The position numbers and the translations under genes are program-made. The notes below the pieces were generated by a model. It ran no database searches, was not told where the DNA came from, and worked only from the letters and a program-made list of their open reading frames with translations. Below, in pieces: positions 23,012 through 33,524 of a DNA stretch of 64,000 nucleotides. The first letter of the stretch is position 1, and every line of letters starts with the position of its first letter. Source of the stretch: Alteromonas sp. 5E99-2 (GTDB lineage: Bacteria; Pseudomonadota; Gammaproteobacteria; Enterobacterales; Alteromonadaceae); contig NZ_JAFNJE010000013.1 of assembly GCF_017368475.1 (NCBI RefSeq), forward strand, positions 1 through 64,000, written 5' to 3'.

Positions 23012-26000
23012 ATGTTTGCAAATAAGAGTCTTTTTCACAGCAATCCTTTAAGACAAAAAATTCGCGATTTTTATCGATTAGATGAAACCGCTGCAGTGAA
23101 TTTTATATTGGCAGATGCAGAGGTAAACCCTAGAGCCAGATCAAGAGCGTGGGAGCGAGCGAGAACCATGGTGTTGCGCATTCGAAGAGATCAAGAGGCT
23201 CATGGTGGTGTCGATGCTTTACTCAATGAATATTCGCTTTCTACGTCAGAAGGTGTAGTGCTAATGTGCTTAGCTGAAGCTCTACTTAGGGTACCCGACA
23301 AATTTACTCAAGACGAATTGATTCGAGATAAATTATCTCAAGGGAATTGGAGTGCTCATTTAGGAAATAGTGATTCTCTTTTTGTTAATGCGTCGTCATG
23401 GGGGCTTTTGTTTACTGGAAGTATGACTAGGTATTCAGATAAACGTAAAAAAGATCAATTTAATCTACTGAAAAAAACGATTGGAAGATTAGGTGAACCC
23501 GTTATCCGCCGAGCTATGACGATTGCGATGCGAGTTATGGGACGTCAATTTGTAATGGGAGAAAATATTGCTGATGCGCTTTTTCGCGCGAAAGAGAAAG
23601 AACAGCAAGGGTACGTATACTCATATGACATGTTAGGCGAGGGTGCACGTACCATGCTTGACGCGGAACGCTATTATAATTCTTACATGGATGCAATTGA
23701 AGCCATAGGTAAAGCGGCTAATGGAAAGGGGCCTCGTTTGTCACCCGGTATTTCCGTTAAATTATCGGCTATTCACCCTCGCTATGAACACACTCATATA
23801 ACTCGTGTAATGCAAGAGCTCCCTGAGCGTTTAAAAGCACTTTGTTTAAAAGCGCGAGAATACAATATTGGTTTGACTGTAGACGCAGAAGAAGCAGACC
23901 GGTTGGACATGTCGCTAGATGTTATTGAAATGGTATTTCGAGATCCAGAACTTAAAGGTTGGGATGGATTTGGCCTAGCTGTTCAAGCTTATCAAAAGCG
24001 CGCAATTCATGTGATCGAATGGCTACATTGGTTGGCCAAAGATGTTGGCAGAAAAATGATGGTGAGGTTAGTTAAGGGGGCTTATTGGGATAGCGAAATA
24101 AAACTAACTCAGCAAACCGGTGTAGATAATTTCTCTGTTTTCACGCGTAAAAGCTCTACGGATGTTTCGTATCACGCTTGTGCCAACAGGTTGCTAGCAT
24201 ACAGAGATACAATTTATCCACAATTTGCAACACACAATGCATATACCGCAGCAGTTATTATTGAACTTGCTGGAAATGATAAACAAGGCTTTGAATTTCA
24301 ATGTCTTCATGGCATGGGGGATTCTCTTTACGACCAAGTTGTAAGTGAAGAAAACATTCAATGTCGCGTGTATGCGCCAGTTGGTGTGCACGAAGATCTC
24401 TTGGCTTATTTAGTGCGACGTTTACTGGAAAATGGGGCTAACACGTCTTTTGTTAATGCTATTGTGGATGATGAACAGCACGTGGAAGCGTTACTTGAAG
24501 ACCCAGTAGAAAAAACTCAGCATCAGCGCCAACACGCAAATACTAAAATAAAAGTATCATCTGAGCTTTACTCTCCAGAGAGAATTAATTCTAAGGGTAT
24601 AGACATTACTGATATTAATGAAATGAATCAGTTGAGTCAGGCTTTGTTGAATTGCCATGAAAATTATCGGTTGTCGCTGGAAAATGTCCCTGCTCATGGG
24701 CACGCGGTGCGCAGTCCCGCAGATAGTTCAGATATTGTTGGTTACAATATCTACGCAGATGAAAAAGCGATGTTAGAGGCTTTAGATTTAGTCGATAAAG
24801 GTTTCTCTTCATGGTCGGCATGGCCAACGTCCAAGCGGGCGGCGTTATTAAAACGTTTCGCGGATGCTCTTGAACGACATACTCCAGAGCTGATGTCTTT
24901 ATGCATGCGAGAAGCGGGGAAAGTCACTCAAGACAGTATTGATGAAATTAGAGAAACGGTAGATTTTTGTCGTTACTATGCTGCAAGAGCAGAGGAGTTG
25001 GCGGACGACGACAGACTGTGTCCACGAGGTGTTGTATTAGCTATTAGTCCATGGAACTTCCCGTTAGCTATTTTTCTAGGTCAGGTCGTAGCATCTTTGG
25101 TGACCGGTAATACCGTGCTAGCCAAACCCGCTGAACAAACAAGTTTGATAGCAAAAAGAGCGGTAGAGATCTTGCGTTCAAATGGATTACCTGAAGATGC
25201 TCTTCAGTTAATTATCGCTCCGGGTAAAGGTGTTGGTGAGCTACTACTTCCAGATGAAAGGATTAAGGCTGTTATTTTTACTGGCTCTACTCAAGTTGGG
25301 TCATTAATTTCACAAACCTTGGCACAGCGGGGGGCAGAGCAAGTTCCTCTTATTGCTGAAACCGGGGGGCAAAATTGTATGATAGTTGATTCTACTGCGC
25401 TGCCCGAACAAGTAGTTGACGATATTATTCATTCTGGCTTCCAAAGTGCGGGCCAGCGCTGTTCTGCGCTTCGAGTTCTATATTTGCAAGAAGATATCGC
25501 AGATCAAGTGAAAGCGATGTTGATAGGCGCCATGAAAGAGCTGTCTATTGGTGATCCTATGCTCTTAGAGACGGATGTTGGCCCTGTAATCGACAACAAA
25601 GCCCTCGATGCGTTAACTACACATCAAGCGTATATGAAAAAGAAAGGGACATTGCTATATCAAAATACGCTACCCAAAGACGCTGGAAAAGGGTCCTTTT
25701 TCCCTCCAACACTCTACGAAATTTCAGATATTAATGTGTTAGAGAAAGAAGTTTTTGGGCCTGTGGTGCATATAGTGCAATTTAAAGCTGGTGATATAAA
25801 TCAGGTCATTAATGAGATAAATGGCAGTGGCTATGGATTAACCATGGGCATACATACCCGTATTGAAGACAGGGCTAACCTGCTTGCTAAGCGAAGTAGA
25901 GCAGGTAATGTATATATTAATCGAAATATGATTGGGGCTATTGTCGGTGTTCAACCTTTTGGTGGTAGAGGGCTATCCGGTACTGGGCCAAAAGCAGGGG

Positions 26001-26812
26001 GGCCACATTATTTAACTCGCTTAAGAATGGAAAAAGCAACACCAAAACCTTCGCTCATAACTGAGTTAACTTCGGTAGATGGTGCGTTAACGGGAAGTGA
26101 AAAAGCTCATGAACAAGCTAATGAGCTTATGTTTCGTGCATACAAGGCGGAAGACGAATGGCGTCATATGGCGTTGAACGATCGTATATCTATGGTACGT
26201 CAACTTTTAGCCAAACTAGCACAAGTGGATATTGTTGATGAGCTTGCTGATGATCTAAATCGCACACTGGCGACGTCGCGAAATCAACTGACTGCTATTG
26301 ATAAAGTGCTAAAAGAACCTGTGTATTTACCTGGACCTACGGGAGAGTCGAATACCTTGATGTTGGAACCCAGAGGCACCTTGGTCTGTTTTGCAGACAG
26401 AGAAGTGACGTTTGAATACTGGACGCTCTCTATTGTAACGGCGCTAGCTACCGGTAACTGTGTTGTAGCGGTGGTGTCTGATTTGTTTTTCGAGGAAGCT
26501 ATGGAGTTTAGAGATAAATTTCTCTCTGCAGGGGGGAATGAGGGAATATTCCAAGTTGCGAAGCTTGAACATTTAGATAGCTTATTAATGCACGAGTTAC
26601 TGGCGGGTGTTGTCGTAGATAGTAATACAGAACGCACTGCTAGAATTACTGCTATGTTAAGCCATCGTGAGGGCGCAATCCTGCCTGTAATAAGTGCTGA
26701 GTATAATGATAACTTAGTGTTGCGAATGCTAACTGAAAAAACAATAAGTGTGGACACAACGGCATCAGGAGGCAATACCTCACTGATGACGCTAGAAGAG
26801 GAAACAGGTTAA
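23012..26812 (+). CDS. putA: Bifunctional proline dehydrogenase / L-glutamate gamma-semialdehyde dehydrogenase PutA
   Basis: A 1266-residue enzyme that oxidises proline to glutamate in two channelled steps. The FAD proline dehydrogenase barrel covers about residues 180-480 (MVRLVKGAYWDSEIKLTQQ, RVYAPVGVHEDLLAYLVRRL). The aldehyde dehydrogenase domain covers about 560-1020 (SPWNFPLAIFLGQV, the glutamate in LIAETGGQN, the catalytic cysteine in SAGQRCSALRV). A further C-terminal domain of about 200 residues follows, as in long type-B PutAs. There is no N-terminal ribbon-helix-helix DNA-binding domain, so unlike E. coli PutA it should not repress its own gene. Probably membrane-peripheral. Its stop overlaps the convergent SH3-protein gene by four bases. 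Confidence 0.95.
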   Translation: MFANKSLFHSNPLRQKIRDFYRLDETAAVNFILADAEVNPRARSRAWERARTMVLRIRRDQEAHGGVDALLNEYSLSTSEGVVLMCLAEALLRVPDKFTQDELIRDKLSQGNWSAHLGNSDSLFVNASSWGLLFTGSMTRYSDKRKKDQFNLLKKTIGRLGEPVIRRAMTIAMRVMGRQFVMGENIADALFRAKEKEQQGYVYSYDMLGEGARTMLDAERYYNSYMDAIEAIGKAANGKGPRLSPGISVKLSAIHPRYEHTHITRVMQELPERLKALCLKAREYNIGLTVDAEEADRLDMSLDVIEMVFRDPELKGWDGFGLAVQAYQKRAIHVIEWLHWLAKDVGRKMMVRLVKGAYWDSEIKLTQQTGVDNFSVFTRKSSTDVSYHACANRLLAYRDTIYPQFATHNAYTAAVIIELAGNDKQGFEFQCLHGMGDSLYDQVVSEENIQCRVYAPVGVHEDLLAYLVRRLLENGANTSFVNAIVDDEQHVEALLEDPVEKTQHQRQHANTKIKVSSELYSPERINSKGIDITDINEMNQLSQALLNCHENYRLSLENVPAHGHAVRSPADSSDIVGYNIYADEKAMLEALDLVDKGFSSWSAWPTSKRAALLKRFADALERHTPELMSLCMREAGKVTQDSIDEIRETVDFCRYYAARAEELADDDRLCPRGVVLAISPWNFPLAIFLGQVVASLVTGNTVLAKPAEQTSLIAKRAVEILRSNGLPEDALQLIIAPGKGVGELLLPDERIKAVIFTGSTQVGSLISQTLAQRGAEQVPLIAETGGQNCMIVDSTALPEQVVDDIIHSGFQSAGQRCSALRVLYLQEDIADQVKAMLIGAMKELSIGDPMLLETDVGPVIDNKALDALTTHQAYMKKKGTLLYQNTLPKDAGKGSFFPPTLYEISDINVLEKEVFGPVVHIVQFKAGDINQVINEINGSGYGLTMGIHTRIEDRANLLAKRSRAGNVYINRNMIGAIVGVQPFGGRGLSGTGPKAGGPHYLTRLRMEKATPKPSLITELTSVDGALTGSEKAHEQANELMFRAYKAEDEWRHMALNDRISMVRQLLAKLAQVDIVDELADDLNRTLATSRNQLTAIDKVLKEPVYLPGPTGESNTLMLEPRGTLVCFADREVTFEYWTLSIVTALATGNCVVAVVSDLFFEEAMEFRDKFLSAGGNEGIFQVAKLEHLDSLLMHELLAGVVVDSNTERTARITAMLSHREGAILPVISAEYNDNLVLRMLTEKTISVDTTASGGNTSLMTLEEETG

Positions 26813-27414
26813 TTCATCCAACCGTCGTTACGATTACGGCGTTTAGGCAAATATGCGATAATAACGCCTAGTAGTAATCCACCTACTACTAGGCCACCGC
26901 CCACCATTAATACACGTAAATTTTCAGTTTGTGATTGTTCATTCAATTTTGAGGTTGCTGCGGTTAAACGAACTTTAGTGTCTTCCAATTCTGCGAGTAA
27001 ATCAGCATTGTCAGTTTCTAAACTCTCAAAATCTTTTTTAACATTAGCCAGTTGTTGTCGGATTGGGTTAGTTGCAATAGTCGCTTGTTCCAATTTTTCG
27101 CGAAGCTGTTCTATTTCCAGCTGTCTTGAAATTTTCTCACTGAGGTACTTTGCTTCTATCCAGCCAGTTCTGCCATTTTTATCAACTATCTGAACATAAT
27201 TGTCGGTGATATTCTCATCAGTTCTGTTGACTGGATCACCAGCATCAACGCTTCCTAAAATTCTATAATTTCGCCCCGGACCGGCATGAATAAAAATAAA
27301 TAAATCATCACTGATAAAATGAGTGTTGGTTATTTCTGAAGCACTTTCTTGTTGTAGTGCATGACTTGAGGATGACAGTAAAAACAACACTAATATACTG
27401 AATACGACGCGCAT
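26809..27414 (-). CDS. SH3 domain protein, YgiM/TIGR04211 family
   Basis: A 201-residue envelope protein. A signal peptide (MRVVFSILVLFLLSSSSHA) is followed by a bacterial SH3 domain at about residues 35-90 (FIFIHAGPGRNYRILGSVDA, GWIEAKYL), a coiled coil at about 95-160, one transmembrane helix near the C-terminus (VGGGLVVGGLLLGVIIAYL) and a basic cytoplasmic tail (PKRRNRNDG). This is the TIGR04211 architecture. The frame is open to 27474, but the signal peptide fixes the start at ATG 27414. It is divergent from the CYTH triphosphatase gene, its usual partner (ygiM-ygiF in E. coli). The role is unsettled. Confidence 0.86.
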   Translation of the reverse strand: MRVVFSILVLFLLSSSSHALQQESASEITNTHFISDDLFIFIHAGPGRNYRILGSVDAGDPVNRTDENITDNYVQIVDKNGRTGWIEAKYLSEKISRQLEIEQLREKLEQATIATNPIRQQLANVKKDFESLETDNADLLAELEDTKVRLTAATSKLNEQSQTENLRVLMVGGGLVVGGLLLGVIIAYLPKRRNRNDGWMN

Positions 27415-27551
27415 TAGACCTTTCCAAATAATTATTAAGTGTATGATGTTAGGCGTGGTTAGAACTGAGTGCAAGAGCCAATACTAAAATTGCCTAAATA
27501 GGGTATGCTGAGGTAAAGTGAAGACAGTTATTCATTTTACTATTTGACTGC

Positions 27552-29057
27552 ATGTCCAACCAAGAGTTAGAAGTTAAATTTGTTTTAGATACGCCCGTTA
27601 GTAACGCATGGAACAGTGACCTAGAGGGGGCTTTTTTGGCCGCGGGGTTTGCTATTGAAAAAAAACCAACCCTTCGCTTAACTAATATCTATTTCGATAC
27701 GCAAAATAACCATTTTGAAACATATAAAATGGGAATGCGTGTAAGAGGGTGTGACGGTAAGTTTGAACAAACTCTCAAAACTCAGAAAACTGTGAACGCA
27801 GGTGTTCATCAGCGTAACGAATACAATATTCCATTAGATACAGACACGCCTGATTTAGCACTTTTCCCCGACGAAGCTTGGCCTGAAGAATTGCTCGGTG
27901 AGGTTTCTACATTTGAGCTTAAGCCACAATTTAGTACTCACTTCGTGCGACAGGTTATTTTGCTGTCTAATGCTATGGGAACATGTGAATTGGTGCTCGA
28001 TGAGGGAGAAGTAAAAACAGAAAATAGCACTAAACCTATTAATGAAATCGAAATCGAATTGGTTGAAGGGCCTATTTCTGTGTTGCTTAATGCTGCTAAG
28101 GTGCTTGAACCTTTCGGTGTAAGACTGAGCGACGTATCTAAAGCCGCACAAGGGTATGCATTACTGAATGGCCAGCCAAATAAAGTCAAAAAGCTACCGA
28201 GTAGTTTAGCACTAAGCGAAGACGAGACCACTGAAGATGCATTTTGTCGAAGTTGTGAGCAAGCGCTTAAGCATTGGCAAACCCATGAGCACTTGTATAG
28301 TGAAACTGATAGCGACAAAATGCTCATTGAGATAGCCACAGGCGTAAGACTTTTATTACAAAGCTTAACCTTGTTTCTCCCTGTAATTCAGTGCCAACCT
28401 CTGCTTGTTTTACAGCGAGACTTATTACTGTTCTCAGAAAAGTGGCTATGGGTTGACGACTTACAATGCACACGATTTTTATTGTCTCGGAAGGGGCCAT
28501 TTTTTAAGACATTATCTAGACAAACAGCGATAACGAGTTATTTACAAGGGCGCCATGTTGGGCTTTTAAATAGTTATCAACCGAAAGCGCTATTTTCCAG
28601 TGAAGACGCAAATCATATTAAAATGAGTGTGTTAACCTTACTCATTGAGAAGCCATGGCGCTCACAAATTTCTGTTTCTAACATGCCTGTTATAGACCAC
28701 GCTAAAGGCTGGTTGTCCCAAGGCTGGCAAATCTTGCATCAAGCTATTCAGCCTGCGCGTACGTTACAAGCAGCGAATTACATTGCGGTAGAACCATTAA
28801 TGCGGCAAACCTTATTTAATGGATTTATATTGTCCGGCTTGTTTGCAAACAGTGGCCCAGCTCGGGCACCTTGGCTCGACTTACTGGAAGGCATAGACGA
28901 AATTAGAGCTTTGCAGTTTCTTAAGCAAGCGTTAGTTGAAGCCGAATTAGAGTATGAAGAAGGTCTAGAAGCTTGGGTAGAGGAAAAGCTCGATCATCTG
29001 CTCAGTATTATGGAACGCACTCGACAAGTGGCTGTCAGTAAAAATATGTATTGGTAA
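27552..29057 (+). CDS. ygiF: CYTH/CHAD domain inorganic triphosphatase (YgiF-like)
   Basis: A 501-residue protein. The N-terminal CYTH tunnel domain has the ExExK signature in QELEVKFVLD, then TNIYFDTQNN and a set of charged strands to about residue 205. The C-terminal half (about 220-490) is a helical CHAD domain rich in conserved His, Arg and Lys thought to bind polyphosphate. E. coli YgiF is an inorganic triphosphatase with the same layout, though shorter (433). The start at ATG 27552 is set by homology. It is divergent from the SH3 protein and convergent with mutH. Confidence 0.88.
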   Translation: MSNQELEVKFVLDTPVSNAWNSDLEGAFLAAGFAIEKKPTLRLTNIYFDTQNNHFETYKMGMRVRGCDGKFEQTLKTQKTVNAGVHQRNEYNIPLDTDTPDLALFPDEAWPEELLGEVSTFELKPQFSTHFVRQVILLSNAMGTCELVLDEGEVKTENSTKPINEIEIELVEGPISVLLNAAKVLEPFGVRLSDVSKAAQGYALLNGQPNKVKKLPSSLALSEDETTEDAFCRSCEQALKHWQTHEHLYSETDSDKMLIEIATGVRLLLQSLTLFLPVIQCQPLLVLQRDLLLFSEKWLWVDDLQCTRFLLSRKGPFFKTLSRQTAITSYLQGRHVGLLNSYQPKALFSSEDANHIKMSVLTLLIEKPWRSQISVSNMPVIDHAKGWLSQGWQILHQAIQPARTLQAANYIAVEPLMRQTLFNGFILSGLFANSGPARAPWLDLLEGIDEIRALQFLKQALVEAELEYEEGLEAWVEEKLDHLLSIMERTRQVAVSKNMYW

Positions 29058-29086
29058 CTGATACGTAAATTGGTTTATTTGTAATC

Positions 29087-29761
29087 CTAGGTAAATGCAC
29101 TCAACAAAATATTCTGAGTAAAGGCTTTTTTTAAATAAAACCCTCTGGGGCGGGTCTGAATGCGTTGCCCTTCTTCACCTATGGCATCGGTTAACACTGA
29201 ACCATTGGCCGCCTTGGGCCTTAGCTGGAGTACGTTACCGTGGCGTGATGTAATGGATTCTACTTTGCCTGACATAATAAGTTCAGATAGTTCGTTCCAG
29301 TCTTGGGCTAATTGCGCAGATTCTTGTTCATTCGGCTGCCAAAGAAAAGGTGTACCCACTCTACGGTCGTGAATTGGAATGCTTCGCTCTCCTTCGATAG
29401 GAACCCACAATACTAAGTTTAGCTTGTTGCGAACATTGCTGGTTTCCCAGCATTCACCTGGTTTAAGAAGCAGAGGAGCGTAGCATACATAGGTGGTTTC
29501 TAATGGCCTACCTAGTGCGTCAATAGGGATTGTTTTTAGCTCTATTCCTAGTTCAGGAAAGTCTTGTATAGGTTTTGAACCTGCACTTGCCCCTAACCAG
29601 AGTTCGATAAGTTGACCACTCCAACCTTTATGACGCTGAAAATTAGTAGGTATTTCAATAGATGCAAACTGCGCAAGTTCACCAAGGGTATAGCCTGCAA
29701 TAGCATTTGCCAATTCGGCTAAGCTATCAATTGAAGAAGGAGGAATTGCCGGTGGTTGCAT
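29087..29761 (-). CDS. mutH: DNA mismatch repair endonuclease MutH
   Basis: A 224-residue endonuclease that nicks the unmethylated strand at hemimethylated GATC sites when activated by MutL. The nuclease motif is visible as [15 protein letters not shown] (Asp, then Glu-x-Lys) near residues 67-81. [16 protein letters not shown] is the conserved upstream helix and [10 protein letters not shown] the C-terminal block. Length matches E. coli MutH (229). Its presence implies Dam-directed mismatch repair in this organism. It is divergent from rppH. Confidence 0.95.
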   Translation of the reverse strand: MQPPAIPPSSIDSLAELANAIAGYTLGELAQFASIEIPTNFQRHKGWSGQLIELWLGASAGSKPIQDFPELGIELKTIPIDALGRPLETTYVCYAPLLLKPGECWETSNVRNKLNLVLWVPIEGERSIPIHDRRVGTPFLWQPNEQESAQLAQDWNELSELIMSGKVESITSRHGNVLQLRPKAANGSVLTDAIGEEGQRIQTRPRGFYLKKAFTQNILLSAFT

Positions 29762-29857
29762 CTGTTTATCTTTTAGGCTTAATTGTTACGCTATGAAACA
29801 GACACAGCTTATGCCAGAATAGAAGATTATAAAAGTCTTACTTGCCCGGGAGTCTAT

Positions 29858-30385
29858 GTGATAGATGCCGACGGATTCCGCGCGAATGTGGGCATAGTGA
29901 TTTGCAACAAGATAGGTCAAGTATTTTGGGCAAGGCGTTATGGCCAACATTCATGGCAATTCCCTCAAGGTGGAATTGATGAAGGGGAATCGCCACAGCA
30001 GGCAATGTACCGAGAACTGTATGAAGAAGTAGGACTAGGTCCGAAAGATGTCACTATTTTAAGTGTGACTAAAAACTGGGTTCGTTACAAATTGCCAAAG
30101 AGATTAATACGACAGGGGACTAACCCAGTGTGTATTGGTCAAAAACAAAAGTGGTTTTTGCTACAGCTTAACTGTGCAGAAAAAGAAGTTAATGTACTTA
30201 AAACAGGACACCCAGAATTTGATGATTGGCGATGGGTCAGTTATTGGTATCCAATAAGAAATGTTGTTTCATTTAAACGGGATGTTTATCGAAAAGTAAT
30301 GCGGGAATTTGTTTCAACGGCGATGCCTTTGCAACAAAGACAACATTCATCGAATAAAAGGCATCGACGTCGTAAGCGCGCATAA
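29858..30385 (+). CDS. rppH: RNA pyrophosphohydrolase RppH (Nudix)
   Basis: A 175-residue Nudix hydrolase that removes pyrophosphate from mRNA 5' ends and so starts RNase E-dependent decay. The Nudix box [20 protein letters not shown] is complete and is followed by VGLGPKDV. The frame is open further upstream from TTG 29783, but family members begin with the IDADG block. GTG 29858 has GGGAG five bases before it and gives the E. coli length (176), so a GTG start is called. ptsP follows, as in E. coli. Confidence 0.95.
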   Translation: MIDADGFRANVGIVICNKIGQVFWARRYGQHSWQFPQGGIDEGESPQQAMYRELYEEVGLGPKDVTILSVTKNWVRYKLPKRLIRQGTNPVCIGQKQKWFLLQLNCAEKEVNVLKTGHPEFDDWRWVSYWYPIRNVVSFKRDVYRKVMREFVSTAMPLQQRQHSSNKRHRRRKRA

Positions 30386-30405
30386 TTTTAGATGGAGTGA
30401 GTGAT

Positions 30406-32715
30406 GTGAGCACGAATGAGCGAGGTGGCATGCTAGCGATTCTGAAACGGATTGTTCAGGAAGTTTCGCGGATCCCTCATTTAGAGCAAGCACTTAGTCA
30501 TCTAACATCTCAAGTTAAGCAATCTATGAGCGTTGATGTGTGCTCATTGTACTTAGCTGATTTTGAAAATCAGAGCTTCGTATTACGAGCCACAGATGGT
30601 TTAGCTTCTCATGCCATAGACAATGTATCCATTGGGTTTTCTGAAGGCTTAATTGGTTGGGTAGGTCAGCGTGAAGAACCTGTAAATGTTTACGATGCAC
30701 CCAACCATTCAAGATTCAAGCATGTTCCAGAAGTACAAGAGGAAGGTTACCCTTCTTTTTTAGGTACACCTCTTATTCATCAGCGAAAAGTCCTTGGTGT
30801 ACTTGCGGTACAACAAACAAACCACCGACGATTTAGTGAAGATGAAGAGGCCTTCCTTGTAACCTTAGCTGCACAAATTGCATTAGAAATTGCCAATGCC
30901 GACATGCGAGGGTCGCTTAATTTTCAACATTCGGGGTTAGCTAAACAGCGTCGTTTACACGGTTTGGCTGGGTCGCCAGGGTTAGCGTTGGGGAAAGGGG
31001 TAACACCCCAATTAGCCATTAATTTGCGCAATATATCATTACGGAAAAGTGATAATACAGATGCGCAAATTAGCTATTACCGCCAAGCTGTTGAGCTAAC
31101 CAGATCGCAAGTTCAAGCACTTTCGAATGGCCTGAAAAATTCTATTCCTGAAGATGTTCGTTCTATTTTTCAGCTTTATCATCATTTACTCGATGCCAAT
31201 AGCTTAGGCCGAGAGGTAGAAAAAAAAATACGGGAAGGCTGGGACGCGGCGTCATCGTTGAAGCAAGTTATAGAAGACTATGCGGCTAGATTTAAGTCGA
31301 TGGAAGACCCATATATGCAAGAACGGGCAATAGATATCATTGATTTGTCAGACCGAATACTGATTAATATATTTGAGCAAATTAGTGATACTGCAAAAAA
31401 AGCAAAACCCATTGTAGAAAATAGCATTTTAGTTGCTGAAGAAGTATCGGCGACAATGCTAGCGGAGTTTCCTCGGGAGTATCTAAAAGGTATTTTGTCT
31501 ATTAAGGGCTCTAATAATTCTCACGCTGCTATTTTAGCAAGAGCCATGGGTGTTCCTGCGGTCATGGGGTTACAAAACGTATCACCAAGCCTATTAAACC
31601 ATAAGCTGATATTACTTGATGGTTATTCAGGTGATGTCGTTATATCGCCGGAAAGTACTATCCTTGAGGAATTTCAGCGCCTCGTTACCGAAGAGGCTTT
31701 GCTAGCCAAAAGAATTGATGCCGAAGCGGGTAAAGCAGCAGAAACACTTGATGGTTCAGATATTACGCTGTTAACCAATGCTGGGCTTTCTGCTCAAGCC
31801 GAGGAATTTAAGACTAGCGACTCGAAAGGAATTGGGCTGTACCGAACAGAAATTCCTTTTATGCTAAGCGACCGCTTTCCATCAGAAAGTGAGCAAGTCA
31901 CCCTTTACGCAAGAATTTTTAAAGAACTCCCTGAGTCCGAAGTTACATTAAGAACGCTTGATGTGGGTGGTGATAAACCTTTACCTTATTTTCCAATAGC
32001 GGAAGAAAATCCGTTTTTGGGTTGGCGAGGTATTCGCACTACACTAGATCACCCAGAGATATTTCTTGTTCAAATACGAGCAATGTTAAAGGCCAGTGCA
32101 GGCTTTGATAATTTACGCATTATGTTGCCGATGATAAGTTCGGTGACAGAAGTTGTTGAGGCAAAGCGTCTTATCGAACAAGCGTTTAGGGAAGTAACAG
32201 AAGAAACCAAAAGCGATAACAAAACCATTTATCAGCCGCAAATTGGTATTATGTTAGAAGTGCCGTCGGTGCTTTATCAACTTCCCCAACTGGCTCGTTT
32301 AGTTGATTTCTTTTCAGTAGGAAGCAATGATCTTACTCAATACTTGTTGGCTGTAGATCGCAACAATCCGCGTGTCGCAGGCCTATTTACCACGTATCAC
32401 CCGGCCGTACTTAACGCCTTGTTTAGCGTGATTAATCAAAGCCGTGCACTAAATATTCCGGTTACCGTATGTGGTGAATTTGCAGGGGAACCTGGCGGAG
32501 CTTTGTTGTTAATGGCAATGGGGTATCGAAAGCTCAGTATGAGCCCTCATAACCTGCGTAAAATAAAATGGGTGATCCGTAACGTAGATTTAAAAGAAGC
32601 TGAATTGGTTATGGCAGAGGCTATAGCTGCCGATACACCTGCGCAGGTTCTCGAACTACTTAATCACTATTTAGAAAAAAACGGCATCGGCGGTTTGGTG
32701 CGAGCTGGGAGTTAA
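30406..32715 (+). CDS. ptsP: Phosphoenolpyruvate-protein phosphotransferase PtsP (EI-Ntr)
   Basis: A protein of about 769 residues that starts the nitrogen-related phosphotransferase relay (EI-Ntr to NPr to EIIA-Ntr). An N-terminal GAF domain (about residues 15-165, ending EAFLVTLAAQIALEIANAD) senses small molecules. The phosphohistidine domain has the active histidine in GSNNSHAAILARAMG near residue 370. The PEP-binding barrel includes GIGLYRTEIPFM, DVGGDKPLPYF and SVGSNDLTQY with a late VCGEFAG. GTG 30406 has GGAG eight bases upstream; GTG 30397 is the alternative. Its stop overlaps the next gene by one base. Confidence 0.94.
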   Translation: MSTNERGGMLAILKRIVQEVSRIPHLEQALSHLTSQVKQSMSVDVCSLYLADFENQSFVLRATDGLASHAIDNVSIGFSEGLIGWVGQREEPVNVYDAPNHSRFKHVPEVQEEGYPSFLGTPLIHQRKVLGVLAVQQTNHRRFSEDEEAFLVTLAAQIALEIANADMRGSLNFQHSGLAKQRRLHGLAGSPGLALGKGVTPQLAINLRNISLRKSDNTDAQISYYRQAVELTRSQVQALSNGLKNSIPEDVRSIFQLYHHLLDANSLGREVEKKIREGWDAASSLKQVIEDYAARFKSMEDPYMQERAIDIIDLSDRILINIFEQISDTAKKAKPIVENSILVAEEVSATMLAEFPREYLKGILSIKGSNNSHAAILARAMGVPAVMGLQNVSPSLLNHKLILLDGYSGDVVISPESTILEEFQRLVTEEALLAKRIDAEAGKAAETLDGSDITLLTNAGLSAQAEEFKTSDSKGIGLYRTEIPFMLSDRFPSESEQVTLYARIFKELPESEVTLRTLDVGGDKPLPYFPIAEENPFLGWRGIRTTLDHPEIFLVQIRAMLKASAGFDNLRIMLPMISSVTEVVEAKRLIEQAFREVTEETKSDNKTIYQPQIGIMLEVPSVLYQLPQLARLVDFFSVGSNDLTQYLLAVDRNNPRVAGLFTTYHPAVLNALFSVINQSRALNIPVTVCGEFAGEPGGALLLMAMGYRKLSMSPHNLRKIKWVIRNVDLKEAELVMAEAIAADTPAQVLELLNHYLEKNGIGGLVRAGS

Positions 32716-33521
32716 TGAATACCCTAGGAATTGTCGTTCTATCCTGTTTATTGATGGGTATTGTCGTTGGGTGGCTTGCTGGGTTACTTGGTATTGGCGG
32801 TGGCTTGATTATTGTTCCTGTGCTCAGTTTCTTGCTCATGAAATACTTCAACCTTTCTTTGTCTACCGCGATGCCTATGGCTGTAGCGACATCGCTTTCA
32901 ACTATTGTGTTTACCGGTTTCGTTTCTGCAAAAGCACATTTCAAATTAGGTAATTTAGACAAACAAATATTACTTTCCTGTGGCATTGGTGTTGCAATTG
33001 GCGCAGTGGCCGGAGCGCAATTTGTATCTCGTGTTAGCGGTGAACTACTGACAGTGATTATCGCTGTGTTTGCTTTTGCTATTGCATTGAACATGCTATT
33101 CGGAAGAATGATAGTTAAACAACAAACTCCTAATAAAATACTTCTTGTTGTGGTGGGGATGGCCACGGGGATGATGTCGGCGGCAATGGGAATTGGTGGT
33201 GGCGCAATTTTGGTTTCGGCGTTATGTTGGTGCGGTGTGGCCTTGCGTACATCTATAGGCGTTTCATCTGCGTGTGGTTTAATCATAGCGCTATTTGGTA
33301 CTCTTAGTTTCCTTTTGTTTGATAGCGCTGTAAATGAAGATGTAGTGTATGCATATGGTTATCTTTTTATCCCCGCAGTTGTGAGCATTTCACTAACGTC
33401 AGTACTTGTAGCTCCACTTGGCGCTAAGTATGGACAAAATATGAATACCGATAAGTTGAAGCGAGTTTTCGCTTTTTTTTTGTTGTTAGTCAGCGCGAAA
33501 ATGATAAGTGGAGTACTTTAG
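32715..33521 (+). CDS. TauE/SafE family anion permease
   Basis: A 268-residue inner-membrane protein with about eight hydrophobic helices. The N-terminal GWLAGLLGIGGGLIIVPVL and internal GMMSAAMGIGGGAILV are the two copies of the TauE/SafE signature. Members export or import sulfite, sulfoacetate or other organic anions; the substrate cannot be inferred here. It starts at the last base of the ptsP stop (TAATG) and ends three bases before lgt, so it is inserted into the ptsP-lgt-thyA operon, an order seen in other Alteromonadales. Confidence 0.88.
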   Translation: MNTLGIVVLSCLLMGIVVGWLAGLLGIGGGLIIVPVLSFLLMKYFNLSLSTAMPMAVATSLSTIVFTGFVSAKAHFKLGNLDKQILLSCGIGVAIGAVAGAQFVSRVSGELLTVIIAVFAFAIALNMLFGRMIVKQQTPNKILLVVVGMATGMMSAAMGIGGGAILVSALCWCGVALRTSIGVSSACGLIIALFGTLSFLLFDSAVNEDVVYAYGYLFIPAVVSISLTSVLVAPLGAKYGQNMNTDKLKRVFAFFLLLVSAKMISGVL

Positions 33522-33524
33522 AGT

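Noticed and set aside
30997-31005. Further exact copy of the element 9-mer (GGGGTAACA) inside ptsP
   Set aside because: It lies in conserved coding sequence of a core gene, so a chance match is the better explanation.
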